Origin: Alphaproteobacteria bacterium | GTDB lineage: Bacteria; Pseudomonadota; Alphaproteobacteria; Rhodospirillales; Casp-alpha2 | Assembly: GCA_024279135.1 (NCBI GenBank) | Contig: JAJRRU010000010.1 | Coordinates: forward strand, 124,001-188,000 | Direction: 5' to 3' | Length of the DNA stretch: 64,000 nucleotides | In this document: positions 16,279-24,536 of the stretch, in pieces | Layout: each line of letters begins with the position of its first letter | How positions within the stretch are numbered: the stretch's first letter is position 1 | Position numbers and translations under genes: made by a program | The notes under the pieces: model-generated | Database searches by the model: none | Seen by the model: only the letters and a program-made list of their open reading frames with translations | What the model was told of the DNA's origin: nothing

Positions 16279-17847
16279 ATGAAGAGCAAGTCCGGCTCTG
16301 CCGGTAGTCGTGTGCCATCGTCATCGTCATCGTTATTGCCGGAACCGGGTCGGGGTATAGCTTTGTGCGAATTCATATCAATCTGGAACAGTGGTCAGAA
16401 CCAGAACACACCACCGCTGCACCGTGATATTGCCGGATGGCTGGAGGATCGCTGGCACGCCCAGGACTGTGAGTTACTGTTGATGGCTTTTCGCAATGCG
16501 GGCAAGTCAACTCTGATCGGACTGTTTGCCGCCTGGTTGCTGCATGATGATCCATGCCGCCGCATCGTGGTTTTGTCGGCCGATCACCAACTGGCCAAAC
16601 GCATGGTGCGCAACGTCAAGCGGATCATCGAGGCTCACCCCTGGACCCAGGCGCTGAAACCGCCCCGGGCCGATGAATGGGCGTCGGACCGCTTTACCGT
16701 GAACCGGGATAAGGAGTTGCGCGACCCCTCCATGCTGGCCAAGGGTATAGGTGCTAATATTACCGGCAGCCGTGCCGACGTGGTAATCTGTGATGATGTG
16801 GAGGTGCCCAAGACGTGCCATACGCCGGGTAAACGCGTAGACCTGCGCGAGCGTCTCGATGAGATCGAATATGTGCTGGTGCCCGGTGGCTTGAAACTGT
16901 TTGTCGGCACACCCCACACCCGCAATTCGATCTATGCCCTGCGAAGCCCGGACCCGGAAGGAGAGCCGCCTTACCTGAACGGTTTTACGCGTCTTGAGTT
17001 GCCGCTGATCGATGAAGCTGGCAACAGCCGCTGGCCGGAACGGTTTCCCATGGACCGCATCGAGAAACTCAGGCGACGATCCGGCCCGGCCAAATTCGCC
17101 AGCCAGATGATGCTGCGCCCCATGTCAATAATTGATGGTCGGCTGGACCCCGACCGGCTGGTGGTTTACGACGCCGGGCTTGATTACCGCGAGGCTGGTG
17201 GCGAGGCCGTTCTGCGATTGGGTGAGCGGCGACTGGTGTCGGCATCGTGCTGGTGGGATCCGGCCTATGGTGCGCCGGGTCGCGGTGACGCCAGCGTAAT
17301 CGCCGCTGTGTTCACCGACGAGGATGGTAATTACCGGCTGCATGATATCGCGTATCTGACACACGATCCGGATCGCCTGAACGAGGCCGATGAAGCCACC
17401 CAGCAATGTCGCCAGGTCATCGAATTTGTGACACGCCTGCACCTGCCCAAGGTGGTTATCGAGAGTAACGGCATTGGGCGGTTCTTGCCCGGATTGTTGC
17501 GCAGCGAAATCGTGGCGGCCAATCTGCCCATTGCCATCGAAGCCGTGCATTCCACCCGGTCCAAGGATTTACGCATCGTCGATGCTTTCGACGCACCGCT
17601 GGCGGCAGGGCGGTTGTATGCCCATGCCTCGGTCATGGGTTCGCCGTTTATCGATGAAATGCGCGAATGGCGGCCCGGCGCCAACGTGCGCGATGATGGC
17701 CTGGACGCGGTGGCAGGATGTCTGCTCAGCGAACCGGTCCGCCTGCCTCGACGCATCGCTCAGTCTGGTGCCAAACCCGCACAACATCGCGCGGAATGGC
17801 GTCGCGGATTGCGCTCCTATACGGCGAAAACAGATTTTACCTTGTAA
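16279..17847 (+). CDS. Phage terminase large subunit
   Basis: From ATG 16279 (AAGGAG six bases upstream) the protein has 522 residues. The ATPase has a Walker A-like segment AFRNAGKST near residues 69-77 and a Walker B segment ADVVICDDVE near 166-175. The nuclease half shows WWDPAYG near 326, VIESNGIG near 393 and RDDGLDAVAG near 470, giving the acidic metal sites. It cuts and pumps DNA into the procapsid. A longer in-frame start at 16228 lacks a ribosome site. The gene lies after the tail genes, as in T7. I find no small terminase. Confidence 0.9.
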   Translation: MKSKSGSAGSRVPSSSSSLLPEPGRGIALCEFISIWNSGQNQNTPPLHRDIAGWLEDRWHAQDCELLLMAFRNAGKSTLIGLFAAWLLHDDPCRRIVVLSADHQLAKRMVRNVKRIIEAHPWTQALKPPRADEWASDRFTVNRDKELRDPSMLAKGIGANITGSRADVVICDDVEVPKTCHTPGKRVDLRERLDEIEYVLVPGGLKLFVGTPHTRNSIYALRSPDPEGEPPYLNGFTRLELPLIDEAGNSRWPERFPMDRIEKLRRRSGPAKFASQMMLRPMSIIDGRLDPDRLVVYDAGLDYREAGGEAVLRLGERRLVSASCWWDPAYGAPGRGDASVIAAVFTDEDGNYRLHDIAYLTHDPDRLNEADEATQQCRQVIEFVTRLHLPKVVIESNGIGRFLPGLLRSEIVAANLPIAIEAVHSTRSKDLRIVDAFDAPLAAGRLYAHASVMGSPFIDEMREWRPGANVRDDGLDAVAGCLLSEPVRLPRRIAQSGAKPAQHRAEWRRGLRSYTAKTDFTL

Positions 17848-17878
17848 TTTAAGACCTGCATTAAAAAGGAGAAATTCT

Positions 17879-18208
17879 ATGCAAGACCCCACAAACCTCA
17901 GTTTGGTGTGGTGGATTACCGTGGTTGAGATTCCCACCCTGGCCGGACTGTTCTGGCTCAACTGGCGAACCCGACGTGATCTGAGTGATATAATCGGCGA
18001 TGTTTCCCACGAGGCCGAGACCGGGCTGAGTTTTATTCGCGAACGATTGTCGGCCTATAAACTGGAGGTCGCCCAGAATTATGTTTCCATCAGTGCTTTG
18101 AAAGACGTTGAGAGCCGCCTGACCCGTCATTTGACCCGCATCGAAAACAAGCTCGATTCCCTGCCCACTCTGGGGGCCCGGTCGATTAATACAGGGGGTG
18201 GGTCATGA
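17879..18208 (+). CDS. Single-span membrane protein of the lysis cassette
   Basis: A 109-residue protein with RBS AAAAAGGAG. The N-terminal 25 residues (LSLVWWITVVEIPTLAGLFW) form one membrane span, followed by a positively charged cluster and a long helical, probably coiled-coil part. It overlaps the endolysin start by four bases. By place and topology it may be a holin-like or spanin-like lysis accessory. I cannot assign a family. Confidence 0.6.
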   Translation: MQDPTNLSLVWWITVVEIPTLAGLFWLNWRTRRDLSDIIGDVSHEAETGLSFIRERLSAYKLEVAQNYVSISALKDVESRLTRHLTRIENKLDSLPTLGARSINTGGGS

Positions 18209-18714
18209 AGATTTGTTTTTTGAAAGAAGCCGCCGTAGCCGGTCCCATGGGTCACCTTACGGGCTCGCCAGAAGGTGAAGCGCCGCCGCCTGACAGTGCG
18301 GCAAGTGATGTGGATGTTCTGGCGCGAACCATTTATGGCGAAGCCCGGGGCGAACTGGTGGCCGGTCAGGAAGCCGTGGCTTGTGTGATATTGAATCGGG
18401 TGCGCCGGGCGCGTGATCGTGGCGGGCGATACTGGTGGGGCTCCTCTATCGATGAGGTGTGTCGGCGGCCCTGGCAGTTTTCATGCTGGAACACCGATGA
18501 TCCTAACCGCTCAAAAATCGAAGCCGTGGGCAAAGACAACAAGACCTTTAAGACCTGTCTGCGGGTCGCACGCCGCGCCGTTGCCGGGACGTTGAAAGAT
18601 GTAACAGAGGGGGCTACCCACTATCATGCATCCAGCATAAACCCGCCGTGGGCTACACGCCGGGGACCATGCGCGGAGATCGGCAACCACCTGTTTTATA
18701 ATGATATCGAATAA
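18205..18714 (+). CDS. Endolysin, SleB-type cell wall hydrolase
   Basis: A 169-residue protein of the Hydrolase_2/SleB family (PF07486). The key stretch LARTIYGEARGE near residues 39-50 includes the catalytic glutamate, followed by AVACVILNRVRR. PWQFSCWN and the late GATHYHASSINPPWA are also typical. SleB enzymes cleave peptidoglycan glycan strands. No signal peptide is visible, so it should need the adjacent holin to reach the periplasm. ATG overlaps the previous stop (ATGA). Confidence 0.88.
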   Translation: MKICFLKEAAVAGPMGHLTGSPEGEAPPPDSAASDVDVLARTIYGEARGELVAGQEAVACVILNRVRRARDRGGRYWWGSSIDEVCRRPWQFSCWNTDDPNRSKIEAVGKDNKTFKTCLRVARRAVAGTLKDVTEGATHYHASSINPPWATRRGPCAEIGNHLFYNDIE

Positions 18715-18724
18715 GGAAAAACTC

Positions 18725-19123
18725 ATGTTGAACCTGTTAAGTGCGGTCGCCGGACCCGTCCTGAACGGCCTTTTTAACATCATCGATCAAAGCGTCGAGG
18801 ACAAGGACCAGGCCGCTAAAATCAAGTCCCGCCTACAGGAGATGGTGCTCACCGGCCAGATGAAGGAAATCGAACAGGCCGCCGCCATCATCCGGGCCGA
18901 AGCGCAAGGCGAAAGCTGGCTGCAACGCAACTGGCGACCTTTGTTGATGTGTCTGTTCGGTGTCATCGTCGGCAATAATTATCTCATCGTGCCGCTGTTC
19001 GGTACACCATCTGCTGACATCCCGCCCGACATGTGGGATCTGCTCAAGCTCGGCATCGGCGGATATGTGGTGGGCCGCTCGGTGGAAAAGGGTATCCGGG
19101 TGTGGAAAGACCCCGGCGACTGA
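18725..19123 (+). CDS. Holin, 3TM family
   Basis: A 132-residue protein from ATG 18725 (AAGGAA upstream). It contains an amphipathic N-terminus, a helical linker and membrane stretches including WRPLLMCLFGVIVGNNYLIV and the weaker LLKLGIGGYVVGRS. This matches the Holin_3TM family (PF11351), frequent in alphaproteobacterial prophages and gene transfer agents. It would form inner-membrane pores that release the SleB endolysin. It follows the endolysin by ten bases, giving a complete two-step lysis set. Confidence 0.82.
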   Translation: MLNLLSAVAGPVLNGLFNIIDQSVEDKDQAAKIKSRLQEMVLTGQMKEIEQAAAIIRAEAQGESWLQRNWRPLLMCLFGVIVGNNYLIVPLFGTPSADIPPDMWDLLKLGIGGYVVGRSVEKGIRVWKDPGD

Positions 19124-19169
19124 TTCCCGATTAAATATCAGACAATATTATTTATAAAGGAATAAGCCC

Positions 19170-19709
19170 ATGTCTCAATCATTCCCCGGTCGCCTCTACG
19201 AGCAAGCAACAAAATCCGATAGGGAGATTATCAACCTGAAGAACCCTTTCCGTTTGTCCAGCCCGGTAGGCATATCATCGAGCAATTTGCGCCGTGATGT
19301 GGCCAAGGTCGAAACCCTGATGAGTCAAACAGGATATCTGGATCTGGATAAAACCGATGGCCCCACCGGATATTATGGTGAACGCCTGAAACAGTCGGTG
19401 CAAAACTTCCAGAAAGACAAGGGCCTGAAAAAAGACGGCCTGATCAATCCCCGTGGTGAAACCATGCAAACGTTGAAGAAGCAGAAAAGTCTCGAACAAC
19501 AATTGCGCGATAAAGGAATCCAGAATACTGATGAAATATCAAAACTCGGTGCTGCGGAAATGCGATCGCTTCTGGAGATGCTTGATAATACCGACAGTTT
19601 GAATAGTGTTGAGAAAGTATTTACCTGGACCCAAGGAAAATTGGATAAGCATTTTGGGCGGAAATCGAATGTAATTACGGATATTATGCCAGCAGACGGA
19701 AGAAATTGA
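19170..19709 (+). CDS. Peptidoglycan-binding domain protein, second copy
   Basis: A 179-residue protein, last gene of the particle cluster, with RBS AAAGGAATA. Residues about 40-105 repeat the PG_binding_1-like module of the protein at 9012 (VAKVETLMSQTGYLDL, DGPTGYYGERLKQSVQNFQ). The C-terminal 75 residues are helical and charged and lack a recognised catalytic domain. Its place after the holin suggests wall attachment or lysis; the shared module suggests gene duplication inside the element. Confidence 0.7.
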   Translation: MSQSFPGRLYEQATKSDREIINLKNPFRLSSPVGISSSNLRRDVAKVETLMSQTGYLDLDKTDGPTGYYGERLKQSVQNFQKDKGLKKDGLINPRGETMQTLKKQKSLEQQLRDKGIQNTDEISKLGAAEMRSLLEMLDNTDSLNSVEKVFTWTQGKLDKHFGRKSNVITDIMPADGRN

Positions 19710-19766
19710 GGGTAATCATCGTTGTTATATTCTGAACATGATAACGAGGGAACATGAGGCGCCAAC

Positions 19767-20471
19767 TTGTACGAATATAAATCCAAGACTGTGACATCAA
19801 GGTTATTACTGGATTCTGTCGAGACATCTTTGCTGGTGATATTTATACTGATTGAGGCTGGTCAATTTTTATGGCCAAATCCCCAGGCAAGCGCGCCATG
19901 GATTTGGTATGTTATAAATTATGTTGAAAATATAATTGTTATCCTAATTGTTATTTCTGATGATGGCTTTAAGCGTGCTATCAGGAACGCTCTTGCTAAA
20001 CCATGGGGCAGATACGACGGATGGCTCTTTGGGCTCATCACGTTGTTTAGTATTGTGTGGGCGCTATTTGGTTTTCATGTGGTTCTTAATTTGGGGCGAG
20101 AATGGATGATCCCCCTGATTGCTATACCGCCAACATTTGTATACCCAGACATCAGTCATTTGTCTGTTTTGCCATGGTTTGATATCACGGTGGGGCTCAT
20201 ACTGGTTGCGGTCAGTGAAGAATTTGTCTTTCGGGCCGTGGTATTTGATTCTCTGTCACGTAGGAAATTTTCAACACCGGCTATTGTTATTCTTTCCTCT
20301 ATTGCGTTTGGCCTTGTCCATATTTCATCCGGTATCCCACATGCGCTTGTTACAATGATATTGGGTAGCGTGTTCATGATGGTCTATATACGCAAACAAT
20401 CTTTGTGGAGTCTGGTGCTTGCTCATTACGTAATTAATCTCTGGGCATATTCAGACTACCATTTTAATTGA
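19767..20471 (+). CDS. CPBP family intramembrane metalloprotease
   Basis: A 234-residue membrane protein with about six to seven hydrophobic segments. The three CPBP (Abi, PF02517) motifs are visible: the double glutamate SEEFVFRA near residue 150, FGLVHIS near 181 and LAHYVINLW near 217. These enzymes act inside membranes, as in CAAX processing or bacteriocin immunity. The start is TTG 19767, as no ATG is in frame nearby; GAGG lies upstream. It is more AT-rich than its neighbours and sits at the right edge of the particle cluster, so it may be cargo of that element. It overlaps hemW by eight bases, tail to tail. Confidence 0.8.
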   Translation: MYEYKSKTVTSRLLLDSVETSLLVIFILIEAGQFLWPNPQASAPWIWYVINYVENIIVILIVISDDGFKRAIRNALAKPWGRYDGWLFGLITLFSIVWALFGFHVVLNLGREWMIPLIAIPPTFVYPDISHLSVLPWFDITVGLILVAVSEEFVFRAVVFDSLSRRKFSTPAIVILSSIAFGLVHISSGIPHALVTMILGSVFMMVYIRKQSLWSLVLAHYVINLWAYSDYHFN

Positions 20472-21636
20472 GCAGCAACCGCGCAATCACGCCGTTCAGG
20501 CGCAGCAAGCCTTCCGGGGTGGCCCGCAGGTAATCCGGGGTGTGTTCCAGGAAACCGCCCTCAATAAGACTTTGCACAACGTTGCCATCGAAGGCTTCAA
20601 TCAGGTTCAGGCCCGTGGCGATCCTGAAATTTGTTGCCGAGATACCCTCACGCAGGCGTAAGCCCATCATCACCACTTCATCGCGCCGCTCGGCAGGGCT
20701 TAACGGGGTTTGTTTGGCCGTGCCGTGCCCGGTGGTCTGGACCGATGCCAGCCAGCGGACCGGGTTATGGATGCGGTGGTGGGCCTGCCATCCAGTGGTC
20801 CGGTTCAGCCTTCCATGGGCACCGGGACCAACCCCGAGATATCCACCGCCGCGCCAGTAAGTCAGGTTATGGCGGCATGACGCACCGGGCCGCGCGTAGT
20901 TGGAAATTTCATAGGCTGGCCGACCGGCGGCCTCCAGCATTTCGGTTGTTGTGTGGTACAGGGTTTCGCCCAATCCTTCCGGGCACGCCTTGACACCGTC
21001 ACGCGCAAACGCCGTGCCCGGCTCGATGGTCAGCTGGTAAAGTGAAACATGCTCACCCGCCAATTCCAGTGCGCGGGCCAATTCGGTCCGCCATTGCTGA
21101 TCGGTTTGATCGGGTCGGGCATAAATCAGATCAAAACTATAGCGGTCAAAGGTCCGGGCCGCCACGTCCAGAGCCGCCAATGCCTGAAGATGGTCATGGG
21201 TGCGGCCCAAAAACTGTAACGCTTGATCATCGAGGGCCTGTATACCCAGCGACAAGCGGTTGACCCCGGCCTGTCTGAAATCTTCAAACCGGCTGGCTTC
21301 GACCGAAGACGGATTGGCTTCCAGGGTAATTTCCAGATCAGGCGTGGTTTCAAAATGCTCCGTGATGCGCCCGATAATGGCCGCTGTGGTGGCGGAGTCC
21401 ATCAATGACGGGGTGCCGCCGCCGAAGAAGATGCTGCTGAGTTGTGGCAGTGGTTCGCCATCGCTTTGCAACTGTTCAACCGCCCAGTCAAGTTCGCCGA
21501 GCAAGGCGGTGCGCCATTGGGACTGATTGGTGGCCAGCCCGGCGTGGCTGTTAAAATCACAGTAGGGGCATTTGGATTGGCAAAACGGCCAATGCACATA
21601 AACACCGAAACCCGGTTCGTCTTGTTTTCTGGCCAT
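20464..21636 (-). CDS. hemW: Radical SAM heme chaperone HemW
   Basis: A 390-residue HemN/HemW-like protein. The radical SAM cluster cysteines are C19, C23 and C26 (FCQSKCPYCDF). The N-terminal YVHWPFC and the absence of the long HemN N-terminus favour HemW, a heme-binding chaperone, over coproporphyrinogen dehydrogenase. The GGGTPS motif binding SAM is present near residue 74. ATG 21636 overlaps the rdgB stop (TGATG), so the two genes are cotranscribed. Confidence 0.88.
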   Translation of the reverse strand: MARKQDEPGFGVYVHWPFCQSKCPYCDFNSHAGLATNQSQWRTALLGELDWAVEQLQSDGEPLPQLSSIFFGGGTPSLMDSATTAAIIGRITEHFETTPDLEITLEANPSSVEASRFEDFRQAGVNRLSLGIQALDDQALQFLGRTHDHLQALAALDVAARTFDRYSFDLIYARPDQTDQQWRTELARALELAGEHVSLYQLTIEPGTAFARDGVKACPEGLGETLYHTTTEMLEAAGRPAYEISNYARPGASCRHNLTYWRGGGYLGVGPGAHGRLNRTTGWQAHHRIHNPVRWLASVQTTGHGTAKQTPLSPAERRDEVVMMGLRLREGISATNFRIATGLNLIEAFDGNVVQSLIEGGFLEHTPDYLRATPEGLLRLNGVIARLLLN

Positions 21637-22253
21637 CACGGGGCTTTGAAACAGGCGGCGACCATTTGATTAAAGGCATTGGCCCGGTGGCTGATGGCAT
21701 ATTTGGCGGCGGGTTCCATTTCTGCAAATGTCAGATCGAAACCGTCGGGCACAAATATCGGATCATAGCCGAAACCCCGATTACCCCGTTGTGGCCAGCT
21801 GAGTTTGCCCATCACATAACCCTCGAAGATTTCGCAATGCCCCCCGTCCGGGTGATTGTCGGGCCAGCACAGGGCCAGTGCACAAGTGAAATGTGCAGCC
21901 ACGGTTTCAAAATCAGCCGTGGCATCGAGAATTTTTTGTATGGCTATGTTGAAGTCTTTGTCGGGACCAGCCCAGCGCGCCGAATGGATGCCCGGCGATC
22001 CGCCCAGCACATCCACGCACAGGCCTGAGTCATCGGCCAGCGATATAAACCCGGATGCCTTGGCTGCGGCCTGTGCCTTGATCATGGCATTGGCAATAAA
22101 ACTGCCACCGTCTTCGACGGGTTCATCCAGACCCAGATCACCGGCGCTGATCACCTGCGAACCGAAGGGGGCCAACAAGACAGAAATTTCTTTCACCTTG
22201 CCTTGATTATGGCTGGCGATGACCAGTTTTTGATCGCTGAACAGGCGTGCCAT
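21636..22253 (-). CDS. rdgB: Non-canonical purine NTP pyrophosphatase
   Basis: A 205-residue member of the RdgB/HAM1 family, hydrolysing dITP, ITP and XTP to monophosphates and so keeping deaminated purines out of DNA and RNA. Family motifs include the N-terminal ASHNQGKVKEI, the acidic LADDSGLCVDVLGGSPG and the C-terminal SHRANAFNQM. Length is typical (E. coli 197). It lies between rph and hemW in the usual alphaproteobacterial order. Confidence 0.93.
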   Translation of the reverse strand: MARLFSDQKLVIASHNQGKVKEISVLLAPFGSQVISAGDLGLDEPVEDGGSFIANAMIKAQAAAKASGFISLADDSGLCVDVLGGSPGIHSARWAGPDKDFNIAIQKILDATADFETVAAHFTCALALCWPDNHPDGGHCEIFEGYVMGKLSWPQRGNRGFGYDPIFVPDGFDLTFAEMEPAAKYAISHRANAFNQMVAACFKAP

Positions 22254-22285
22254 TTACGGGTTCCTCTTTAATATTAAACCCCGGG

Positions 22286-23002
22286 TTACAGACCGAGCAC
22301 CTGGCGTTGCAGGGCGGTCAGTTGTTCGATACCTTTGCGCGACAGGCTCATGAGCGCGTCGAAGTCTTGCTGGGAGAACGGCTTGTCTTCCGCCGTACCC
22401 TGAATTTCCACGATGCCGCCGTTGCCTGTCAGGACAAAATTGGCATCGGCCTGGGCATTGCTGTCTTCGGCATAATCCAGATCGAGCACCGCCTCACCAT
22501 TATACAGGCCACAGGATATGGCGGCCACCTGATCGATCAGGGGTACGGTTTCCAGCACGCCGATTTTGACTAATCCGTCGAGAGCCAGGTACAAAGCCAG
22601 ATAAGCCCCGGTGATGGACGCCGTGCGGGTTCCGCCATCGGCTTGGATCACATCACAGTCGAGCTTAATCTGAATATTGGCCATGCCCGATAAATCCGTC
22701 ACGGCGCGCAATGATCGCCCGATCAGGCGTTGTATTTCCTGGGTCCGGCCCGATTGTTTGCCACGCGTCGCTTCTCGGTTTGTGCGGGTATTTGTGGCCC
22801 GTGGCAACATGCCGTATTCGGCCGTCACCCAGCCCTTGCCCGTATCGCGCATCCATGGTGGCACACGCTTCTCAACACTGGCGGTGCACAACACATGGGT
22901 CTCGCCAAACTTGACCATGGCTGAGCCTTCGGCATGTTTGCTGTAGTGTAGATCAAAAGTGATGGATCGAAGTTCGTCAAATCCGCGCCCGGATGGTCTC
23001 AT
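22286..23002 (-). CDS. rph: Ribonuclease PH
   Basis: A 238-residue phosphorolytic 3'-5' exoribonuclease trimming tRNA 3' ends, of standard length. The start [12 protein letters not shown], the segment [16 protein letters not shown], and the phosphate-binding region [10 protein letters not shown] are all characteristic. It heads the rph-rdgB-hemW unit. In many alphaproteobacteria rph lies directly divergent from hrcA; here five kilobases of other genes separate them. Confidence 0.94.
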   Translation of the reverse strand: MRPSGRGFDELRSITFDLHYSKHAEGSAMVKFGETHVLCTASVEKRVPPWMRDTGKGWVTAEYGMLPRATNTRTNREATRGKQSGRTQEIQRLIGRSLRAVTDLSGMANIQIKLDCDVIQADGGTRTASITGAYLALYLALDGLVKIGVLETVPLIDQVAAISCGLYNGEAVLDLDYAEDSNAQADANFVLTGNGGIVEIQGTAEDKPFSQQDFDALMSLSRKGIEQLTALQRQVLGL

Positions 23003-23032
23003 TATATTCTACTCCCTTAAGTCAGGGAACTT

Positions 23033-23710
23033 TTAAACCGCCAGCCCGCCGGGGTAAAGCATCAGGTCATGAGTATACGTAAGCTTGGTCAGATCAATTA
23101 TGCGACCTGAGGGCATCAGGGTGAGGGTATGTATAAGAATCTTCCAGTCGTGGTCTTGCAGCTCGGCAACAAAATGAATCTGGCCCTGATTATGTGATCC
23201 GGTTATCTCGTATTTCACATCCACATGGCCGGAATTGTTTTCGTAGTTAAGGTTGCCTGAAATGAACCAGCCGGTCATCTCAATAGGCTTGCCCAGTGTG
23301 GCGATAACCTCACCATTGCTTTTGGCTATATCAAACGACATCTGAACCGGTTCAGACTGGCGCAGGGAGAAGAAAGTCAGGAATATAATGATTCCGAAAA
23401 AAGTCGGAATGCCGAACAGGGCACCAACCCCGACCCGGCTCCAGATTTTCTGGCTACGTATAAAATCAGCTTCGTCTATCCAGTCGCCTTTTTGCCAGGC
23501 CCATTCGGACCCCCGCGCCCCAAGCACAAACGGCATGACCAGATTAACCCCCGGTACAAACATCAACAGAGCTATATAGACCCCATTCCCCAATCCCCAT
23601 ACCCAGTTGAGGGTAAATGCCCCCCAGTTCCATCGCCTTAAATGGGCGGGCAGGGGCTCGCGTAATGGGCGTGTTGCCACGGCCGAATTGTCGCTATTTC
23701 GGGGTATCAT
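23033..23710 (-). CDS. Membrane protein with Coa1-like domain
   Basis: A 225-residue protein. Its first 80 residues contain RWNWGAFTLNWVWGLGNG and a hydrophobic stretch, and a membrane span follows near residue 105 (LFGIPTFFGIIIFLTFF). The C-terminal 100 residues form a beta domain with SNGEVIATLGKPIEM and a Gly-rich pattern like the cytochrome oxidase assembly factor Coa1/Tim21 family. A link to respiratory complex assembly is inferred from that fold and the nearby cytochromes. It follows the DUF805 gene by 12 bases. Confidence 0.55.
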   Translation of the reverse strand: MIPRNSDNSAVATRPLREPLPAHLRRWNWGAFTLNWVWGLGNGVYIALLMFVPGVNLVMPFVLGARGSEWAWQKGDWIDEADFIRSQKIWSRVGVGALFGIPTFFGIIIFLTFFSLRQSEPVQMSFDIAKSNGEVIATLGKPIEMTGWFISGNLNYENNSGHVDVKYEITGSHNQGQIHFVAELQDHDWKILIHTLTLMPSGRIIDLTKLTYTHDLMLYPGGLAV

Positions 23711-23722
23711 TGTGATATAATT

Positions 23723-24457
23723 TTATGGCTCATTTTTTTCGGGATCTTCCGGTCCCAGGAAACCTGCGCCCAGGCGCGATGCGATCATATCCCGTCTCGG
23801 CAGATCGTTCAGGTTTGATGATGGGGTGTCTTCTGGCGCAGTGGTTTTAAGGGTCGGAATTCTGCGTTGAGCCCCCCCAGCAGAAGTACGCGAGGCATTG
23901 GATCCATACATTGAATGTGGATCATGGCGTTCGGGTTGCTGCGGACCAAAGCGATTGGCCCCTTGTGTGCCGCGCAGGAAGGCGATTTCGATAATCAACC
24001 AAATCATGCCGATAACCGGGATCAGAAAGATCAGGAGAAACCAACCCGAACGGTTTCTGTCATGCAGACGTTTCAGGCTGATGGCGATGGATGACCACAT
24101 CATGAAAACAAACAATGGGAACAGGCTTGCCAGCCCCAGAGTGCCAATGATGGCCTCAGTAATGGGGGCGATAATTGAGACCCCAAACAAGACAATGCCG
24201 ATCAGAAATTCGTAGATAATCTGGACCAGAAAAGTCCCGACGATCCCGGTCAGCCAGTAGGTCTTGCGGTTTATCCTGCCTGAAAAAGAAAACCACACAT
24301 ACCGTACAGGCAGATCCCAGCCGTTCATGTTGCGGCGGTTCAATAAAATAATTGTGCCGAACACAAGGATAACCACCAAAGCAAAACCCAGGCCTATTGC
24401 CTGTGCAAACTGCTCCAGTGCGGCAGTGTCCATGTTGTTCATCATGTTATTCATCAT
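23723..24457 (-). CDS. DUF805 membrane protein
   Basis: A 244-residue protein with four to five membrane segments. The DUF805 (PF05656) signatures are SFSGRINRKTYW and LKRLHDRNRSGWF. The N-terminus is encoded by an imperfect 12-bp repeat (MMNN twice), giving several possible ATG starts between 24457 and 24433. The C-terminal 80 residues are hydrophilic and low-complexity. No molecular function is known for the family. It is probably cotranscribed with the Coa1-like gene. Confidence 0.75.
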   Translation of the reverse strand: MMNNMMNNMDTAALEQFAQAIGLGFALVVILVFGTIILLNRRNMNGWDLPVRYVWFSFSGRINRKTYWLTGIVGTFLVQIIYEFLIGIVLFGVSIIAPITEAIIGTLGLASLFPLFVFMMWSSIAISLKRLHDRNRSGWFLLIFLIPVIGMIWLIIEIAFLRGTQGANRFGPQQPERHDPHSMYGSNASRTSAGGAQRRIPTLKTTAPEDTPSSNLNDLPRRDMIASRLGAGFLGPEDPEKNEP

Positions 24458-24536
24458 GACAGCCTGACTTTTATCGCATGTTTCTTTTTAAGATCTATCG
24501 GAAATTCTACCATCAATTTATGCTTCGTTGATATAA

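Larger units (their letters stand above)
4284..19709. mobile_element. Podovirus-like particle cluster (defective prophage or domesticated particle)
   Basis: About 15.4 kb containing one divergent S24-type repressor and an uninterrupted plus-strand series of head, tail, packaging and lysis genes of T7/BPP-1 podovirus type. The order is portal, Bbp19-like, scaffold, capsid, tail tubular A, tail tubular B, internal protein, tail fibre, terminase, lysis. I see no integrase, recombinase, DNA or RNA polymerase, primase, helicase or recognisable small terminase, and no flanking duplicated tRNA. The structural frames I read are intact, without stops. The element lies between lysK and a CPBP protease/hemW. 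Boundaries are set by gene content, not by attachment sites. Confidence 0.8.
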
